A stretch of 64,000 nucleotides of DNA from a virus: the IMG/VR virus record IMGVR_UViG_3300033997_000478, positions 232,675 through 296,674 of that record, one strand, 5' to 3'. Made by a program: the position numbers and the translations under genes. This document shows positions 31,999 through 41,970 of the stretch, piece by piece. The notes beneath the pieces were generated by a model. The model was given only the letters and a program-made list of their open reading frames with translations, searched no databases and was not told where the DNA came from. Every line of letters starts with the position of its first letter. The stretch's first letter is position 1.

Positions 31999-34900
31999 AT
32001 GAGCCTGCTTTTGCAAAGCCTGGCTGCTCTGGAAACGGCTGGGTCCGTCCAGAACAATCAGCGCTTGACGCTTATCACTGCCGGTGGTCTGGTCAATGTC
32101 AATTGGGGAACGCTTTCCAATGCGGTGAGTGCGCCGCTGGATGCACGCCTGACGGCTTTGGAAGGCGGCGCTGGTGCGGCCAAGCCTTCGATCTGGCCAA
32201 CGGCACGTACGATCTCTCTGACGGGCATCGTCACCGGTTCGGTGGCACTGGATGGTAGCGGTGATGTATCGCTGGCCACCTCGATCGCCAATGGCGCACT
32301 GACCACGGCCAAGACTGCCGGTCTTCAATCTACGCTGGACAACCTGACCACTGGTCTGGGTAATCGTTGGGGCACGGGCGTCACCGAAGGTCCCAACCCT
32401 AGCATCTACACCGGCGATCTGAATCTGCTGGCGGGTGCGACGTTTGTACGCGCCACCAACCCAGCTACCAACTTGCCGACGGTGGGTGGTCCGAACTTCA
32501 CGGTACTGACCAACGGTCTGATCAACTACGGCAACCAGCTGGCTTTCGGTGCCGACACGCTCAGCTTCCGTACGCAGAACGCAGGTACTTGGGGTAGCTG
32601 GCGTAATCTCTGGCACTCGGGCAATCTGGACCCGTCCAACCTGCTGCTCAAGACCGACACTGCAACGGCCGCTTCCAAGTTGGCTACGGCTCGTTCGTTC
32701 TCGTTGACCGGTGCTGTGACTGCTTCGGCAGTGCAGTTTGATGGTTCGCAGAACGTCACGCTCAATACGTCGATCACCGATGGCTCGATTGCTATCGCCT
32801 CGGTATCGGGGCTGACCTCGGCATTGGCGTTGAAGGCTGAGCAGTACGGGCTGATTCCAGCTGGTCGTCCGTTGAACTCCAACGGCAACACTGGCTTCTA
32901 CGGTCAGACGGTTGCAGCCCAAGCTACGCTGGCTAACAACTACCCGGTGGCCGGTGCTTTGGGTGTACTCAACGTCACCCAGCAGACCGGTTACATCGAG
33001 CAGGAATACATCACCACCTCCAATGCGCATTACCGTCGCTTCTTCAACGGTAGTTCGTGGTCAGGCTGGGCGCGTCTGTGGAGTTCGGATGATTTCGATC
33101 CCACCTCCAAGTACGACAAGACCGGCGGTGTGATCAACGGTAACGTGACTGTCACCGGTACGGTGGCGTCCAACAACACGATTACCGGCACGACGTTCAT
33201 CTCCACGGTCGCACCGACGGTCACGCCTCTGTGGCTGCTCTCCGGCGCCGGCTATACCGGTCGCACGCGCGGCATCCAGATGAACGAAGACTACGTGATG
33301 CTGGTCAACAACGAGACCAGTGGCACGGCCAACTACAACCTGCGTCTGAGCAATGCTGGTCTGCTGGAACTGCGCACACCCACCAACACGCTCAGCGTGT
33401 GGCATGCGGGTAACTTCACCCCGGACAGCCCGGTGGACAGCAGCGGTCAGATCCGTATCGGCCCCTCTGACGCAGACTCGGTTCGTTTCCGTAAGGACGG
33501 CTACTTCTCCGTTGCAGGCGGCGCCTGGAAGGCTCTGGGTGCAGGTGACTCCACCGCAGATCCGATTTTCAACACGATCTCCTTCGGCACTGCTTCCGGC
33601 GCGATGCTGGGTACCAGTGAATCGAACACGGGTATCGGCGTTGCTGTCGGCGCGCCGGGAGCGCGCAAGTCCTTCTCCTTCGGCTCCAATGGTGACTTCA
33701 CTGTTGGCAGCGGTCGTTTGATCGTTGGCAGCAACGTTGTCTGGCACGCTGGTAACTTTGACCCGTCCACCAAGTTGGGCACCACGGCTACTGCCGCGGC
33801 AGCGACCAAGCTCGCCACCGCTCGCACGATCAACGGTGTGGCCTTTGACGGTACGGCAAATATCACCGTCCCCAGTAACGTCAATCCGGATGACTTCGTT
33901 AAGGTCATTCAGACTGCGGCCACGTACACCAATGCCGATAGCCTGAACGGTAAGCTGGCGTATGCGGTTTCCGGCGGCACGGCCTTGGGTGTGCCTGAAG
34001 CCTACATGACCACGTGGAACTTCGGTGACAACGGTTCGCGTGATGGTCAGTTTGCTTGGACCTACAGCGCCACCAATCGCCTGTACTTCCGCAGTCGTCT
34101 GGACACGGGCAGCTCGTGGAAGCCGTGGTATCAGGTTTGGACCGCAGCTTCGTTCAATCCCAATACCAAGGCCGACATCCAAGACCCGGTGTTCAAGGGC
34201 ACCGCCTACTTCGACGTCGACAACGGCTCAACGGCCAAGGGTCGCTTCATCGCTGGTGCCAGCAACGGTATCAACCTTGATGCGGTCAATGACGATGCCT
34301 CACAGTTCGCTCCGCTGAACCTGCGAGGTACAGCGGTAACGATTAACGGCAACACGCCGTGGACCAACGCCAACTTCGACCCGAACTCCAAGTTGAATGC
34401 CCGCGACGAACTGGGCGCAGTGGCTCGCACGCACAGCGACTGGAACACTGCTACGACCAACGGGTGGTGGATGGCTGCCAATGCAACCAACGCCCCGGTG
34501 GGTAACTGGCTGCTCGGTATTGTCACTCAACACAACAACGATTGGATTCAGCAGGAGGTCTACGACTTCACCGGCGGCATCAGTGGTCCGAAGTGGTACC
34601 GTTGGAAGCTGGGCGGCACCTGGAGCGCGTGGACGCAGGACTTCAATGTCGGCGGCGCGCTGTACGCAGGTCGTATCTGGACCGGTTGGGACTCCGGCAT
34701 CGGTGGTTCGATCTCCTGCTCCAACTGGTTCCGTTCTCAAGGCCAGACTGGCATCTACTTCGCCGACTACGGCGGCGGTTGGAACATGACCGACACCACG
34801 TATGTGCGCGCCTACAACGGCAAGCAGTGTGCGGCCGGTGACTTTGTCATCTCCTCCGACGTACGCCTGAAGACTGCGATCAATCCGCTGGAGTTCCGTG

Positions 34901-35181
34901 GCCGCTTGCGTCCTGTGCATTTCACGATGCGTAAGGACGGTCGTCGCGACATGGGCTTCATCGCTGACGAAGTTGAGAAGCTCTATCCCGAAGCGGTTGG
35001 TGAAATCGAATGCGTCGAAGACGGTCCGCTCAAGGGCAAGATGATCAAGCAGCTGTCCCAGCAGAAGCTGGTGGCTGTGGTGTCCCATCAGGTCAACGCC
35101 GTTGAAGATGATGTCATTGCACTGCGTGCCGAATTGGCCGCGCTCCGGCAAGAGATTGCCGAGTTGAAGAACAACCGGTAA
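31999..35181 (+). CDS. Tail fibre with S74 intramolecular chaperone (1060 aa)
   Basis: ATG at 31999. The N-terminal 110 residues match the next fibre closely (AKPSIWP.ART region, then GSVALDGSGDVSLATSI), so they probably form the virion-attachment part. The shaft is made of long-fibre repeats with VWHAGNFDP and ATKLATARTINGVAFDG units. The C-terminus is a peptidase S74 (endosialidase-type) chaperone: S953-D954 in SSDVRLKTAINPLEF, then RDMGFIADEVEKLYPEAV and a heptad tail. By family knowledge this domain trimerises the fibre and releases itself after Ser953. Receptor binding is the expected role. Confidence 0.88.
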   Translation: MSLLLQSLAALETAGSVQNNQRLTLITAGGLVNVNWGTLSNAVSAPLDARLTALEGGAGAAKPSIWPTARTISLTGIVTGSVALDGSGDVSLATSIANGALTTAKTAGLQSTLDNLTTGLGNRWGTGVTEGPNPSIYTGDLNLLAGATFVRATNPATNLPTVGGPNFTVLTNGLINYGNQLAFGADTLSFRTQNAGTWGSWRNLWHSGNLDPSNLLLKTDTATAASKLATARSFSLTGAVTASAVQFDGSQNVTLNTSITDGSIAIASVSGLTSALALKAEQYGLIPAGRPLNSNGNTGFYGQTVAAQATLANNYPVAGALGVLNVTQQTGYIEQEYITTSNAHYRRFFNGSSWSGWARLWSSDDFDPTSKYDKTGGVINGNVTVTGTVASNNTITGTTFISTVAPTVTPLWLLSGAGYTGRTRGIQMNEDYVMLVNNETSGTANYNLRLSNAGLLELRTPTNTLSVWHAGNFTPDSPVDSSGQIRIGPSDADSVRFRKDGYFSVAGGAWKALGAGDSTADPIFNTISFGTASGAMLGTSESNTGIGVAVGAPGARKSFSFGSNGDFTVGSGRLIVGSNVVWHAGNFDPSTKLGTTATAAAATKLATARTINGVAFDGTANITVPSNVNPDDFVKVIQTAATYTNADSLNGKLAYAVSGGTALGVPEAYMTTWNFGDNGSRDGQFAWTYSATNRLYFRSRLDTGSSWKPWYQVWTAASFNPNTKADIQDPVFKGTAYFDVDNGSTAKGRFIAGASNGINLDAVNDDASQFAPLNLRGTAVTINGNTPWTNANFDPNSKLNARDELGAVARTHSDWNTATTNGWWMAANATNAPVGNWLLGIVTQHNNDWIQQEVYDFTGGISGPKWYRWKLGGTWSAWTQDFNVGGALYAGRIWTGWDSGIGGSISCSNWFRSQGQTGIYFADYGGGWNMTDTTYVRAYNGKQCAAGDFVISSDVRLKTAINPLEFRGRLRPVHFTMRKDGRRDMGFIADEVEKLYPEAVGEIECVEDGPLKGKMIKQLSQQKLVAVVSHQVNAVEDDVIALRAELAALRQEIAELKNNR

Positions 35182-35190
35182 TCACAACCT

Positions 35191-35212
35191 CCCCCTAGGG
35201 CGACCTAGGGGG
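35191..35212 (+). terminator. Hairpin between fibre genes
   Basis: A 9-bp stem CCCCCTAGG with loop GCGA is followed by CTTGCCTTTC. It separates the two long fibre genes. Confidence 0.7.
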
Positions 35213-35233
35213 CTTGCCTTTCAAGGATCCAAC

Positions 35234-38200
35234 ATGTCTCTCAATACGCTCAGCTTCAAGGGTTTTGCTTTCACTGAAAACCCGCAAAGCGCGCAGTACG
35301 TCTCCGTACGTACCGGGCCAGGGGATGAGGACTTTGCCAACGTACTGCTGAGCGATCTGCGTACCTTCATCACCGCAGAGGTGGAGGTTCGTCTTGCTGC
35401 TCTGGAGGCCGGCGAGTCTGGGGGCGCCAAGCCCTCCATCTGGCCTGTGGCCCGCACGATGACGCTGTCCGGTCCGGTGACCGGTTCGGCTTCGTTTGAC
35501 GGTTCGCAGAACTTCTCACTGAGCACGTCCATTGCCGACGGTGCTCTGACGATTGCCAAGACCAATGGTCTGCAAGGACAACTGACCACGCTGCAAACCA
35601 ACATCGACGGCAAGGCGCCGTTGGTGCACAGCCACATCGGCACCCAGCCGAACCTGAACTCGATTCCCGGCGGCGTCCTGCCGGTCGGCGCCGTTGTAGG
35701 TAGTGGCTCCACCGCTCTGGACGGATTCACCAACCCGTTGTACCTGTCCGCCTATGATGGACAAACGCGTGCCTCGCAGTTGATCTTCGACAATGCTACC
35801 GATGAAGTAGGCTTCCGCCGCTTCACCGCGGGCAACTGGCGATCGGTTCGCAAGATCTGGACTGAAGCTAACTTCGATCCGAGTGTCAAGGCCAGCACCG
35901 GCGGTAACACCTTCACCGGTCTGAACACCTTCGCCAATGGTCGGGTGGTGATCCGTGCTGACGTGGCTGCCACGCAGTCGGCGTTGCAGTTCCAGGATGA
36001 GTCGGCTGTGCTGCAAGGCATGGTCTACTACAACCGCACCGACAAGGCCATGACGATCTATACGGCCGCAGGTGATGGCACCTCCAAGGTGATGTCACTC
36101 AAGCCCGACGGTCTGTACTGGGATGCCAAGAAGGTTTGGCATGCGGGGAACTTCGATCCGGCTACCTACAACTACATGACGGTCACGCCGACGTTGTACA
36201 ACGCCAGCGCAGGTATCAACTGCGACAATCTGGTTGTCGGCTCCAAGGCCTTCGTGCACAACGCCAACACCAACACGCCGGGTACGGCCGCCACCTATTG
36301 GCACATTGAAACTGTGCAGCTGGGTGATGTGGCTGGTTCGCTGATCCAACGCGCCTACGCCGCTGACAGCAGCGAAATGTGGACGCGTGTGTATAACGCT
36401 GGTTGGAAAGCCTGGCGGCGGGTGTGGACCTCGGAGAACTTCAACCCGGTCAACAAGCTTGACGCCAACGCAGCGGCAGCCAGCGCACAGAAGCTCACCA
36501 TTGCGCGTACGATCGCCCTGACGGGCGTCGTGACCGGTAGCGTGTCCTTTGATGGTAGCGCCAACGCAAGCATCACCACGGCCTTCTCAGGCGATGTCAC
36601 CAACAGCGCCGGTGGCTTCATTGTTGCTGGCGGTGGTGCGGTGCAGGTTAACAACCCCAACGCCAGTTCGGCTTCGATCAAGATGGACTGGAACGGCGAT
36701 ATGCCGCGCTTGCGCATCGGTGGATCTGGCACCGGCTCGAACGCAACGTTCTTGATTGTGGGTCAAAGTGAAAAGACCCGCATGTCGTTGGACCTCAACG
36801 GCAACGCCATGTTCGCCGGCAATATCCTGGCCAACGGTGACAAGACGGTCTATCACTCTGGCAATCTGGACTTGACTGATTTCACCCGCGTGGGCACCAC
36901 CAACCTGGGTAAGGTCGGTTCCACTACGGTTGGTCCGGGTACGCTGAATTCACCTGCGGCATGGTCCAACCTGCCCACTGGCTTCTCCAGCTTCGTGCTT
37001 AACACCGTGGGCACGGCCAACGGCGCACCGGGTGACGGCTACGGCTACTTCCACAAGATCGCCCAGCGTGATACGCAAGGCGGTTGGGCCGGTATCTGGC
37101 TGCCGCATCTGTTCAATGGCGCACAAGTCATCCAGGCGTACCTGGGTGGTGCCAACGACAGCACCTCATATGCTCGCTGGGCTAAGATCTGGAATGACAC
37201 CAACCATGGTGCAGGTTCCGGTCTGGATGCTGACTTGCTCGATGGTAAGGATGGCGGCTACTACCTGAGTAAGGACACCCTGCTCGGCGGTGCCAACATG
37301 GCCCGCAATGGTAGCTTTGAAAGTCAGTACAACAGCGGTCGTCCGTACTTCTGGAACTTGGGTGGCAATGCCACCGGTCGCAGTGGTTCGTTCGTGGTCA
37401 GCGCTGCTGGTCCGGCGGGTGTCGGTTTCCGCATTGATGCTACTTCGGCTACGGCCGGTCAGTACATCGACATGATGCAACCGCTGCTGGAAGACGGTAC
37501 AGACCCGCGTCCGACTTGTGTACCCAATCGCCCCTATACGGCCAGCTGCGACTTCCGCGGCACCGAAGGTGCGATGGTGCGCATGTACATCCAGTTCTAC
37601 GACAGCAGCGATACGGTGATCGCCACGGCCACCTCGCAGGACTTCACCGCTTCGGCCACGAACTACCAGCGCGCTTTCGTGACTGGTCGCGCACCGGCCA
37701 ACGCTGTCAAGCTGCGCATGTACTGTCCGCGACTGCACAACAACGGTCTGGGTGGCGCCACGGTACCGCTGTTTGTGGAATACGCAGGTGCCTCGCTTCA
37801 AGAAGGTGACAGCTACAGCACCTTCCATTATCCGGGCTCCTCGTTCCTGCGCAATGACATTGCCAATCTCCAGGACGTGCGCCTGGCAACGGGCAATGGT
37901 CGCGGTCTGCGCTTCTTCGACAACGAGCAGTACAAGATCTTCATGTCGGTGGCCACCGACGCAACCTACGGCGGCCGAATCGCAGGTGAAACCACCTCCG
38001 ATTACAACATGTACTTCCGCATGGCCAGCGGCACCAACCGCGGTTTCGTGTTTGAGAAGGACAACGGCAACAAGCTGCTGTCGATCAATCCCAACGGTGT
38101 GCGTTCGGCGGTGGACATCACCGCACCGATCATCACTGCAACCACGCAGTTCCAGGTGTCCAACCCGAACAACACCGCAGCTCGCGTGTGGATGGACTGG

Positions 38201-40375
38201 TTGAATGACAACCCGCGCATTCGTGTGGGTGGCAGTGGTGCCGGTGCAGCCGGTACGCTGCAGTTCACCTGGCCCAGTGAGACGGTCAACTTCAGCATCA
38301 CCAATGCCGGTAACGCCGACCTGCGCGGTCAGCTGTCGGTACTGAAGCTGATCACCAAGAACGACCAAACCTCGTTGTTCGGTGACGGTGGTGCATCGAT
38401 CCGTGGTACGGGCACCGGTAGCGTTGTGCTCTCCTCGGGCACTCAGGCCGGCGGTTACATCTACCTGCGACCCAACGGTGACACCGTCACCACCGGTCAG
38501 GCGGTGCTCTACGCCAACGGTCAGTTCGAGATGACCAGTGCCAAGGTGGGCATGGGTGTGGGTGCGGGCGGTGTCATGCTGGAGCTGGCAGGCGATCGTG
38601 CTTGGCAGTTCCGTCAGTCCGGCACGGGCGCTACTTCGGCGCTGGAGCTGTTTGACACCACTGGCGGTAAGCGGGTGGATTTCACCACCACTTCCAGTTC
38701 GAACAAGGTCAGTATCGATCCCAATAGTAGCACGGTCTCAGCTTCGACCTTCGCAGGTACGGCGACCAACGCAGCCAAGTGGACCACTGCTCGCAACCTC
38801 TACCTCCAGAACGATCTGGTGGGTAATGTGGCGATCGATGGTAGCGCTGACATCTCGTTGAACGCCTACTCGCGTGCTTACACCACGGGCAACACGGGCA
38901 ACACCTATCCCGGTCAATACGTCCGGGTGGCGTCCATCACGCTGGGCGCGCTGTACGAGGATTCCTCGGTAGCGCTTCAGTTCATGGGCTACGGCGATAG
39001 CGCCGGTACCGGCCGTTACGGTCGTGTGCGTTTCCGCGCCAAGCAACAAGTAGCTCTGCCGGGTCTGCCGTATGTGGACGTCTCCTTGGAGGCAGCCAAC
39101 TACCTGAACCCGGATGACTTCGTTGCGGTGATCGGCGATACCTCCGCCTATCCGGTGAAGGTGGACCTGTTCATCAAGATGTCGGGTACGTACTCGGGTC
39201 TGAAGTGCACGGTCATGGGTCGCGGCGGTAGCCGTACGACTCAGGTGCTGGAGAACGACGGCTACGCTACGGCGCTGCCGGCGGGCACGCAAGTGGTGGG
39301 TGTGGCTGACGCCAGTCGCGTGTACGCAGGCACCTTCAACGGTGCTCTGTCGGGCAACGCAGCTACGGCGACGAAACTGGCCACGGCTCGCACGATCAAC
39401 GGTGTGGCTTTCGATGGTACGGCCAACATCACCGTACCGGCGACGTGGAACGGCGGCACGGTCAACGGCGCCATCAACATCTTCAACGGCACGTTGAACG
39501 CTCAGGCCTCGCACATCACCTTGGCGTGGAGCGGCGGCAGCACCCGTTGGGCACACGTGATGGAAAGCTCCGGTGATTACGCCATCTACGGCTACAATGC
39601 CAGCGGCGGCGCGCCGTACCAACAGCTGATCCTGCGCAACACCTCGTTGGCAGCAGCGGCAGACAAGTACCGTGCTTTGGAAGTTCAAGGCGGCATCAAG
39701 TCGGGTGGTGCTAATTCTGCGCTGATCGTGGTCGACCGTGGTAACAATGCGGCCGAATATCACGCTTACGTGCAGGACAATGGTGGTTCGTGGGCCATCT
39801 GGCGACAGGGCTACGATGACATCTTCAAGGTTGCGGCGAGTGGCAAGATCGCGCAAGCAGGTGTCTTCTCCGCCGCACTGAGCACAGCTAACAGCCCGAA
39901 CGTGTCGGCTGATCAGGCTTCCTTCCGCGCCTACGGCAACTACGGTGGCGGTTACGGTCTGATCGATGGCTCCTACCAGATCTGCATGTACTCGATCAGT
40001 GGCAACCTGAACTTCGGTTTTGGTTCCTCGGGTAATGCACCGTCGAAGGCCTCGTTGCGCAATGACGGTACGTTCTTCGCTACTGACTATGCTATCAACT
40101 CCGACGCCAGCCTGAAGGAGAACGTGGTCGAGTTGTTCTACAACGGGCGCCTGCGTCCGGTGGAGTTCGACTGGATCGACGGGAAGAAGCATGACCTGGG
40201 CTTCATCGCGCAGGAAGTGCAGAAGCTGTACCCCGATGCCGTTCAGCCCGATGAGGTTACCGGTAAGCTGCGTCTGTCGCCGATGAAGCTGATTGCGGTG
40301 TTGTCCTCGCAGGTCAACTCGCTGGAAGATCGTCTGGCCCAGCTCGAGGCTCTCGTGGCCTCGAAGATCCAATAG
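35234..40375 (+). CDS. Very long tail fibre with S74 chaperone (1713 aa)
   Basis: ATG at 35234 after AAGGATCCAAC. The largest gene in the window. The N-terminus is homologous to the preceding fibre. The shaft carries many long-fibre units (KVWHAGNFDP, VYHSGNLDL, GNAATATKLATARTING). At about residues 686-865 a probable carbohydrate-binding jelly-roll is inserted (ARNGSFESQYN start, YTASCDFRGTEGAMVRMYI, ending near FVEYAGASLQEG), like CBM4/9 modules. The S74 domain begins at S1623-D1624 (NSDASLKENV) with HDLGFIAQEVQKLYPDAV and a coiled-coil end. It should trimerise and self-cleave. Confidence 0.88.
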   Translation: MSLNTLSFKGFAFTENPQSAQYVSVRTGPGDEDFANVLLSDLRTFITAEVEVRLAALEAGESGGAKPSIWPVARTMTLSGPVTGSASFDGSQNFSLSTSIADGALTIAKTNGLQGQLTTLQTNIDGKAPLVHSHIGTQPNLNSIPGGVLPVGAVVGSGSTALDGFTNPLYLSAYDGQTRASQLIFDNATDEVGFRRFTAGNWRSVRKIWTEANFDPSVKASTGGNTFTGLNTFANGRVVIRADVAATQSALQFQDESAVLQGMVYYNRTDKAMTIYTAAGDGTSKVMSLKPDGLYWDAKKVWHAGNFDPATYNYMTVTPTLYNASAGINCDNLVVGSKAFVHNANTNTPGTAATYWHIETVQLGDVAGSLIQRAYAADSSEMWTRVYNAGWKAWRRVWTSENFNPVNKLDANAAAASAQKLTIARTIALTGVVTGSVSFDGSANASITTAFSGDVTNSAGGFIVAGGGAVQVNNPNASSASIKMDWNGDMPRLRIGGSGTGSNATFLIVGQSEKTRMSLDLNGNAMFAGNILANGDKTVYHSGNLDLTDFTRVGTTNLGKVGSTTVGPGTLNSPAAWSNLPTGFSSFVLNTVGTANGAPGDGYGYFHKIAQRDTQGGWAGIWLPHLFNGAQVIQAYLGGANDSTSYARWAKIWNDTNHGAGSGLDADLLDGKDGGYYLSKDTLLGGANMARNGSFESQYNSGRPYFWNLGGNATGRSGSFVVSAAGPAGVGFRIDATSATAGQYIDMMQPLLEDGTDPRPTCVPNRPYTASCDFRGTEGAMVRMYIQFYDSSDTVIATATSQDFTASATNYQRAFVTGRAPANAVKLRMYCPRLHNNGLGGATVPLFVEYAGASLQEGDSYSTFHYPGSSFLRNDIANLQDVRLATGNGRGLRFFDNEQYKIFMSVATDATYGGRIAGETTSDYNMYFRMASGTNRGFVFEKDNGNKLLSINPNGVRSAVDITAPIITATTQFQVSNPNNTAARVWMDWLNDNPRIRVGGSGAGAAGTLQFTWPSETVNFSITNAGNADLRGQLSVLKLITKNDQTSLFGDGGASIRGTGTGSVVLSSGTQAGGYIYLRPNGDTVTTGQAVLYANGQFEMTSAKVGMGVGAGGVMLELAGDRAWQFRQSGTGATSALELFDTTGGKRVDFTTTSSSNKVSIDPNSSTVSASTFAGTATNAAKWTTARNLYLQNDLVGNVAIDGSADISLNAYSRAYTTGNTGNTYPGQYVRVASITLGALYEDSSVALQFMGYGDSAGTGRYGRVRFRAKQQVALPGLPYVDVSLEAANYLNPDDFVAVIGDTSAYPVKVDLFIKMSGTYSGLKCTVMGRGGSRTTQVLENDGYATALPAGTQVVGVADASRVYAGTFNGALSGNAATATKLATARTINGVAFDGTANITVPATWNGGTVNGAINIFNGTLNAQASHITLAWSGGSTRWAHVMESSGDYAIYGYNASGGAPYQQLILRNTSLAAAADKYRALEVQGGIKSGGANSALIVVDRGNNAAEYHAYVQDNGGSWAIWRQGYDDIFKVAASGKIAQAGVFSAALSTANSPNVSADQASFRAYGNYGGGYGLIDGSYQICMYSISGNLNFGFGSSGNAPSKASLRNDGTFFATDYAINSDASLKENVVELFYNGRLRPVEFDWIDGKKHDLGFIAQEVQKLYPDAVQPDEVTGKLRLSPMKLIAVLSSQVNSLEDRLAQLEALVASKIQ

Positions 40376-40382
40376 GCACCAT

Positions 40383-40408
40383 AGAGCCCGGCCTTTCGGC
40401 CGGGCTCT
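40383..40408 (+). terminator. Long-fibre gene terminator
   Basis: An 11-bp perfect stem AGAGCCCGGCC with loop TTTC is followed by TCTTTC. It sits 8 nt after the fibre stop. Confidence 0.8.
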
Positions 40409-40423
40409 TCTTTCGAGGTTCAC

Positions 40424-40828
40424 ATGAGCAATCCCAACAACGCACGTTTCGTGGATATGGGTGGCGGCAACATTGCCGAGTACATCTCCTTCCAGATCCA
40501 AATGAACTACAATCCCACCACCCAGCATGTACGCGTGGTTTTTAACGGCGCGCCGTATATCCTCATGGGTACTGCTTACCAGAAGATCGGTGAAAAGCAG
40601 GACATCCTTGAGGCCGACCTGACGGGCTTGGAAGGGATGCGGTTGATTCCGCAGGGCGTGAAAGATCCGGTCACCGGGATGGACCTATCGGGTCTGTCGA
40701 TCGGTGGTTTGATCCTGGCCCACAAGATGGCCTATGACTACTTCTTCAACATCCGCGCCGGCACGTCCGGCTACACGGGGAAGAATACGATCATCGGTCC
40801 AGATCCGCAGTTCCCGCCCACGATCTAA
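40424..40828 (+). CDS. Putative tail-fibre-associated protein (134 aa)
   Basis: ATG at 40424 with GAGGTTCAC upstream. The protein is a compact alpha/beta domain of no recognised family (QHVRVVFNGAPYILMGTAY, then LSIGGLILAHKMAYDYFF). Its position directly behind a 1713-residue fibre and ahead of two small tail-type proteins suggests a fibre cap, assembly chaperone or tail component. It has no signal peptide or membrane segment. Confidence 0.6.
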   Translation: MSNPNNARFVDMGGGNIAEYISFQIQMNYNPTTQHVRVVFNGAPYILMGTAYQKIGEKQDILEADLTGLEGMRLIPQGVKDPVTGMDLSGLSIGGLILAHKMAYDYFFNIRAGTSGYTGKNTIIGPDPQFPPTI

Positions 40829-40840
40829 AGGACTAGAGCC

Positions 40841-41314
40841 ATGCCATTGGGCACCAATCCAACACTGCTTCAAATCCAGGCGTTCTTTGGTGGCCCAGGC
40901 AATCTCAGGGCCTATTATCGTGGCGGTCCGTATGTACCGGACATTTCCGCCAATGCGGCGATCTCAACAGATCCCAACAGCTTGACCTTGCGCCAGTTCT
41001 CTGGCGCTGACAAGGTGCAGGACTGGTCTGTGAGTATGACGCCGACTTTCGTGGCAATTGCCAACAGCACCAACAACACTAGCGTGCAAATGACCATCAC
41101 CGTCAACAACGCGCCTGGGCCGGCCAGCTATAACACCGTGGCCTTGCCTGGTGAAGGTATGCTCTGTTCTGTTGACAACGCAAACACCGCCGCCCCGATT
41201 GTTCGTGGTAGGCGCAGTACACAACAGCCCTCCTTCGAGGAAGGTTCGGTGCGAGCTGACGTCACGATCAATGGTGTTACCAAGTCGGCGGTTTCCCGCA
41301 TGAACTTCGGCTAA
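40841..41314 (+). CDS. Small virion-type protein, FFGGPGNLRAYYRGG family (157 aa)
   Basis: ATG at 40841 with AAAGGACT upstream. The first 60 residues carry FFGGPGNLRAYYRGGPYVP followed by ISANAAISTDPN...LRQFSGADK. This repeated turn, in which a short fold ends in 'L..F.GA', is seen in small tail or adhesin proteins of many phages. The rest is beta-rich and resembles an Ig-like sandwich (VQMTITVNNAPGPASY). It is a close relative of the next gene. Probably a tail tip or fibre-associated protein. Confidence 0.65.
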   Translation: MPLGTNPTLLQIQAFFGGPGNLRAYYRGGPYVPDISANAAISTDPNSLTLRQFSGADKVQDWSVSMTPTFVAIANSTNNTSVQMTITVNNAPGPASYNTVALPGEGMLCSVDNANTAAPIVRGRRSTQQPSFEEGSVRADVTINGVTKSAVSRMNFG

Positions 41315-41326
41315 GGTCGGGCATGG

Positions 41327-41350
41327 CTAAGGAGGTTTCGGCCTCCTTAG
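41327..41350 (+). terminator. Hairpin terminator with TTTATG tail
   Basis: A 9-bp stem CTAAGGAGG with loop TTTCGG is followed by TTTATGTCCC and then CCTTTTTTCC. It separates the two paralogues at 40841 and 41386. Confidence 0.75.
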
Positions 41351-41385
41351 TTTATGTCCCTTCCTTTTTTCCTAGCAGTAGAAGT

Positions 41386-41958
41386 ATGCCTTTAGGTCTC
41401 AACCCCACCCTCATTCAAATTCGCGACTTCTTCGGAGGTCCGGGTAATCTTCGTGCGTACTACCGCGGTGGTCCGTACGTGCCGGATATTTCGGCGAACG
41501 CCAACATCTCCACCGATCCCAATCAATTGCGTTTGACGCAGTTCTCTTACGCTGACAAGATCACCTCACCACCTCTACCCAACTTCGGCAATGCCAGCGT
41601 TTCGGCTGACATCTTTGTTAGCGGTAACGGTGGCGGCTGTAACAGCTACTTGGAAATCCGTCCCAACGGTATGGTCTACTCCTATTCGTCCAGTAACGGC
41701 GAAGGTAACCTATACCAGTGGTTGCCAGCCGGGCGTTCCCCTGGGGAATACATGGCCCGTCGTTCTACCAATGGCGGACCGTGGGAGGCATGGCAATCGC
41801 TTGCGTCGGTCTTCGGTGCAGCTTCTTCCTCGGCGTATTCCGACGGCTTCTACAGCGAATCCGATTCGCAGGAGTCGGTCGTACAGATCGGTTACGGCGG
41901 CAACGTACAAGCACAGGCCACCTTTAGTGCCTACTCCTCGGCCAACGGCCGCGGTTAA
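41386..41958 (+). CDS. Small virion-type protein, paralogue of the 40841 gene (190 aa)
   Basis: ATG at 41386; the longer frame from 41323 starts inside the terminator and is rejected. Residues 1-55 are nearly the same as in the previous gene (IRDFFGGPGNLRAYYRGGPYVPD-type core). The C-terminal part is unrelated: Gly/Ser/Tyr-rich with YSYSSSNGEGNLYQWL and a repetitive end. The pattern of conserved N-terminus and replaced C-terminus suggests an anchor with a swapped binding end. Confidence 0.66.
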   Translation: MPLGLNPTLIQIRDFFGGPGNLRAYYRGGPYVPDISANANISTDPNQLRLTQFSYADKITSPPLPNFGNASVSADIFVSGNGGGCNSYLEIRPNGMVYSYSSSNGEGNLYQWLPAGRSPGEYMARRSTNGGPWEAWQSLASVFGAASSSAYSDGFYSESDSQESVVQIGYGGNVQAQATFSAYSSANGRG

Positions 41959-41970
41959 CAAGGACCACCT

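Noticed and set aside
38738-40528. 596-residue minus-strand frame across the long fibre
   Set aside because: Antisense shadow of the S74 fibre; no ribosome site and no recognisable domain.
41323-41385. Upstream extension of the 41386 gene
   Set aside because: It begins inside the terminator stem; the paralogue at 40841 starts at the position equivalent to 41386.
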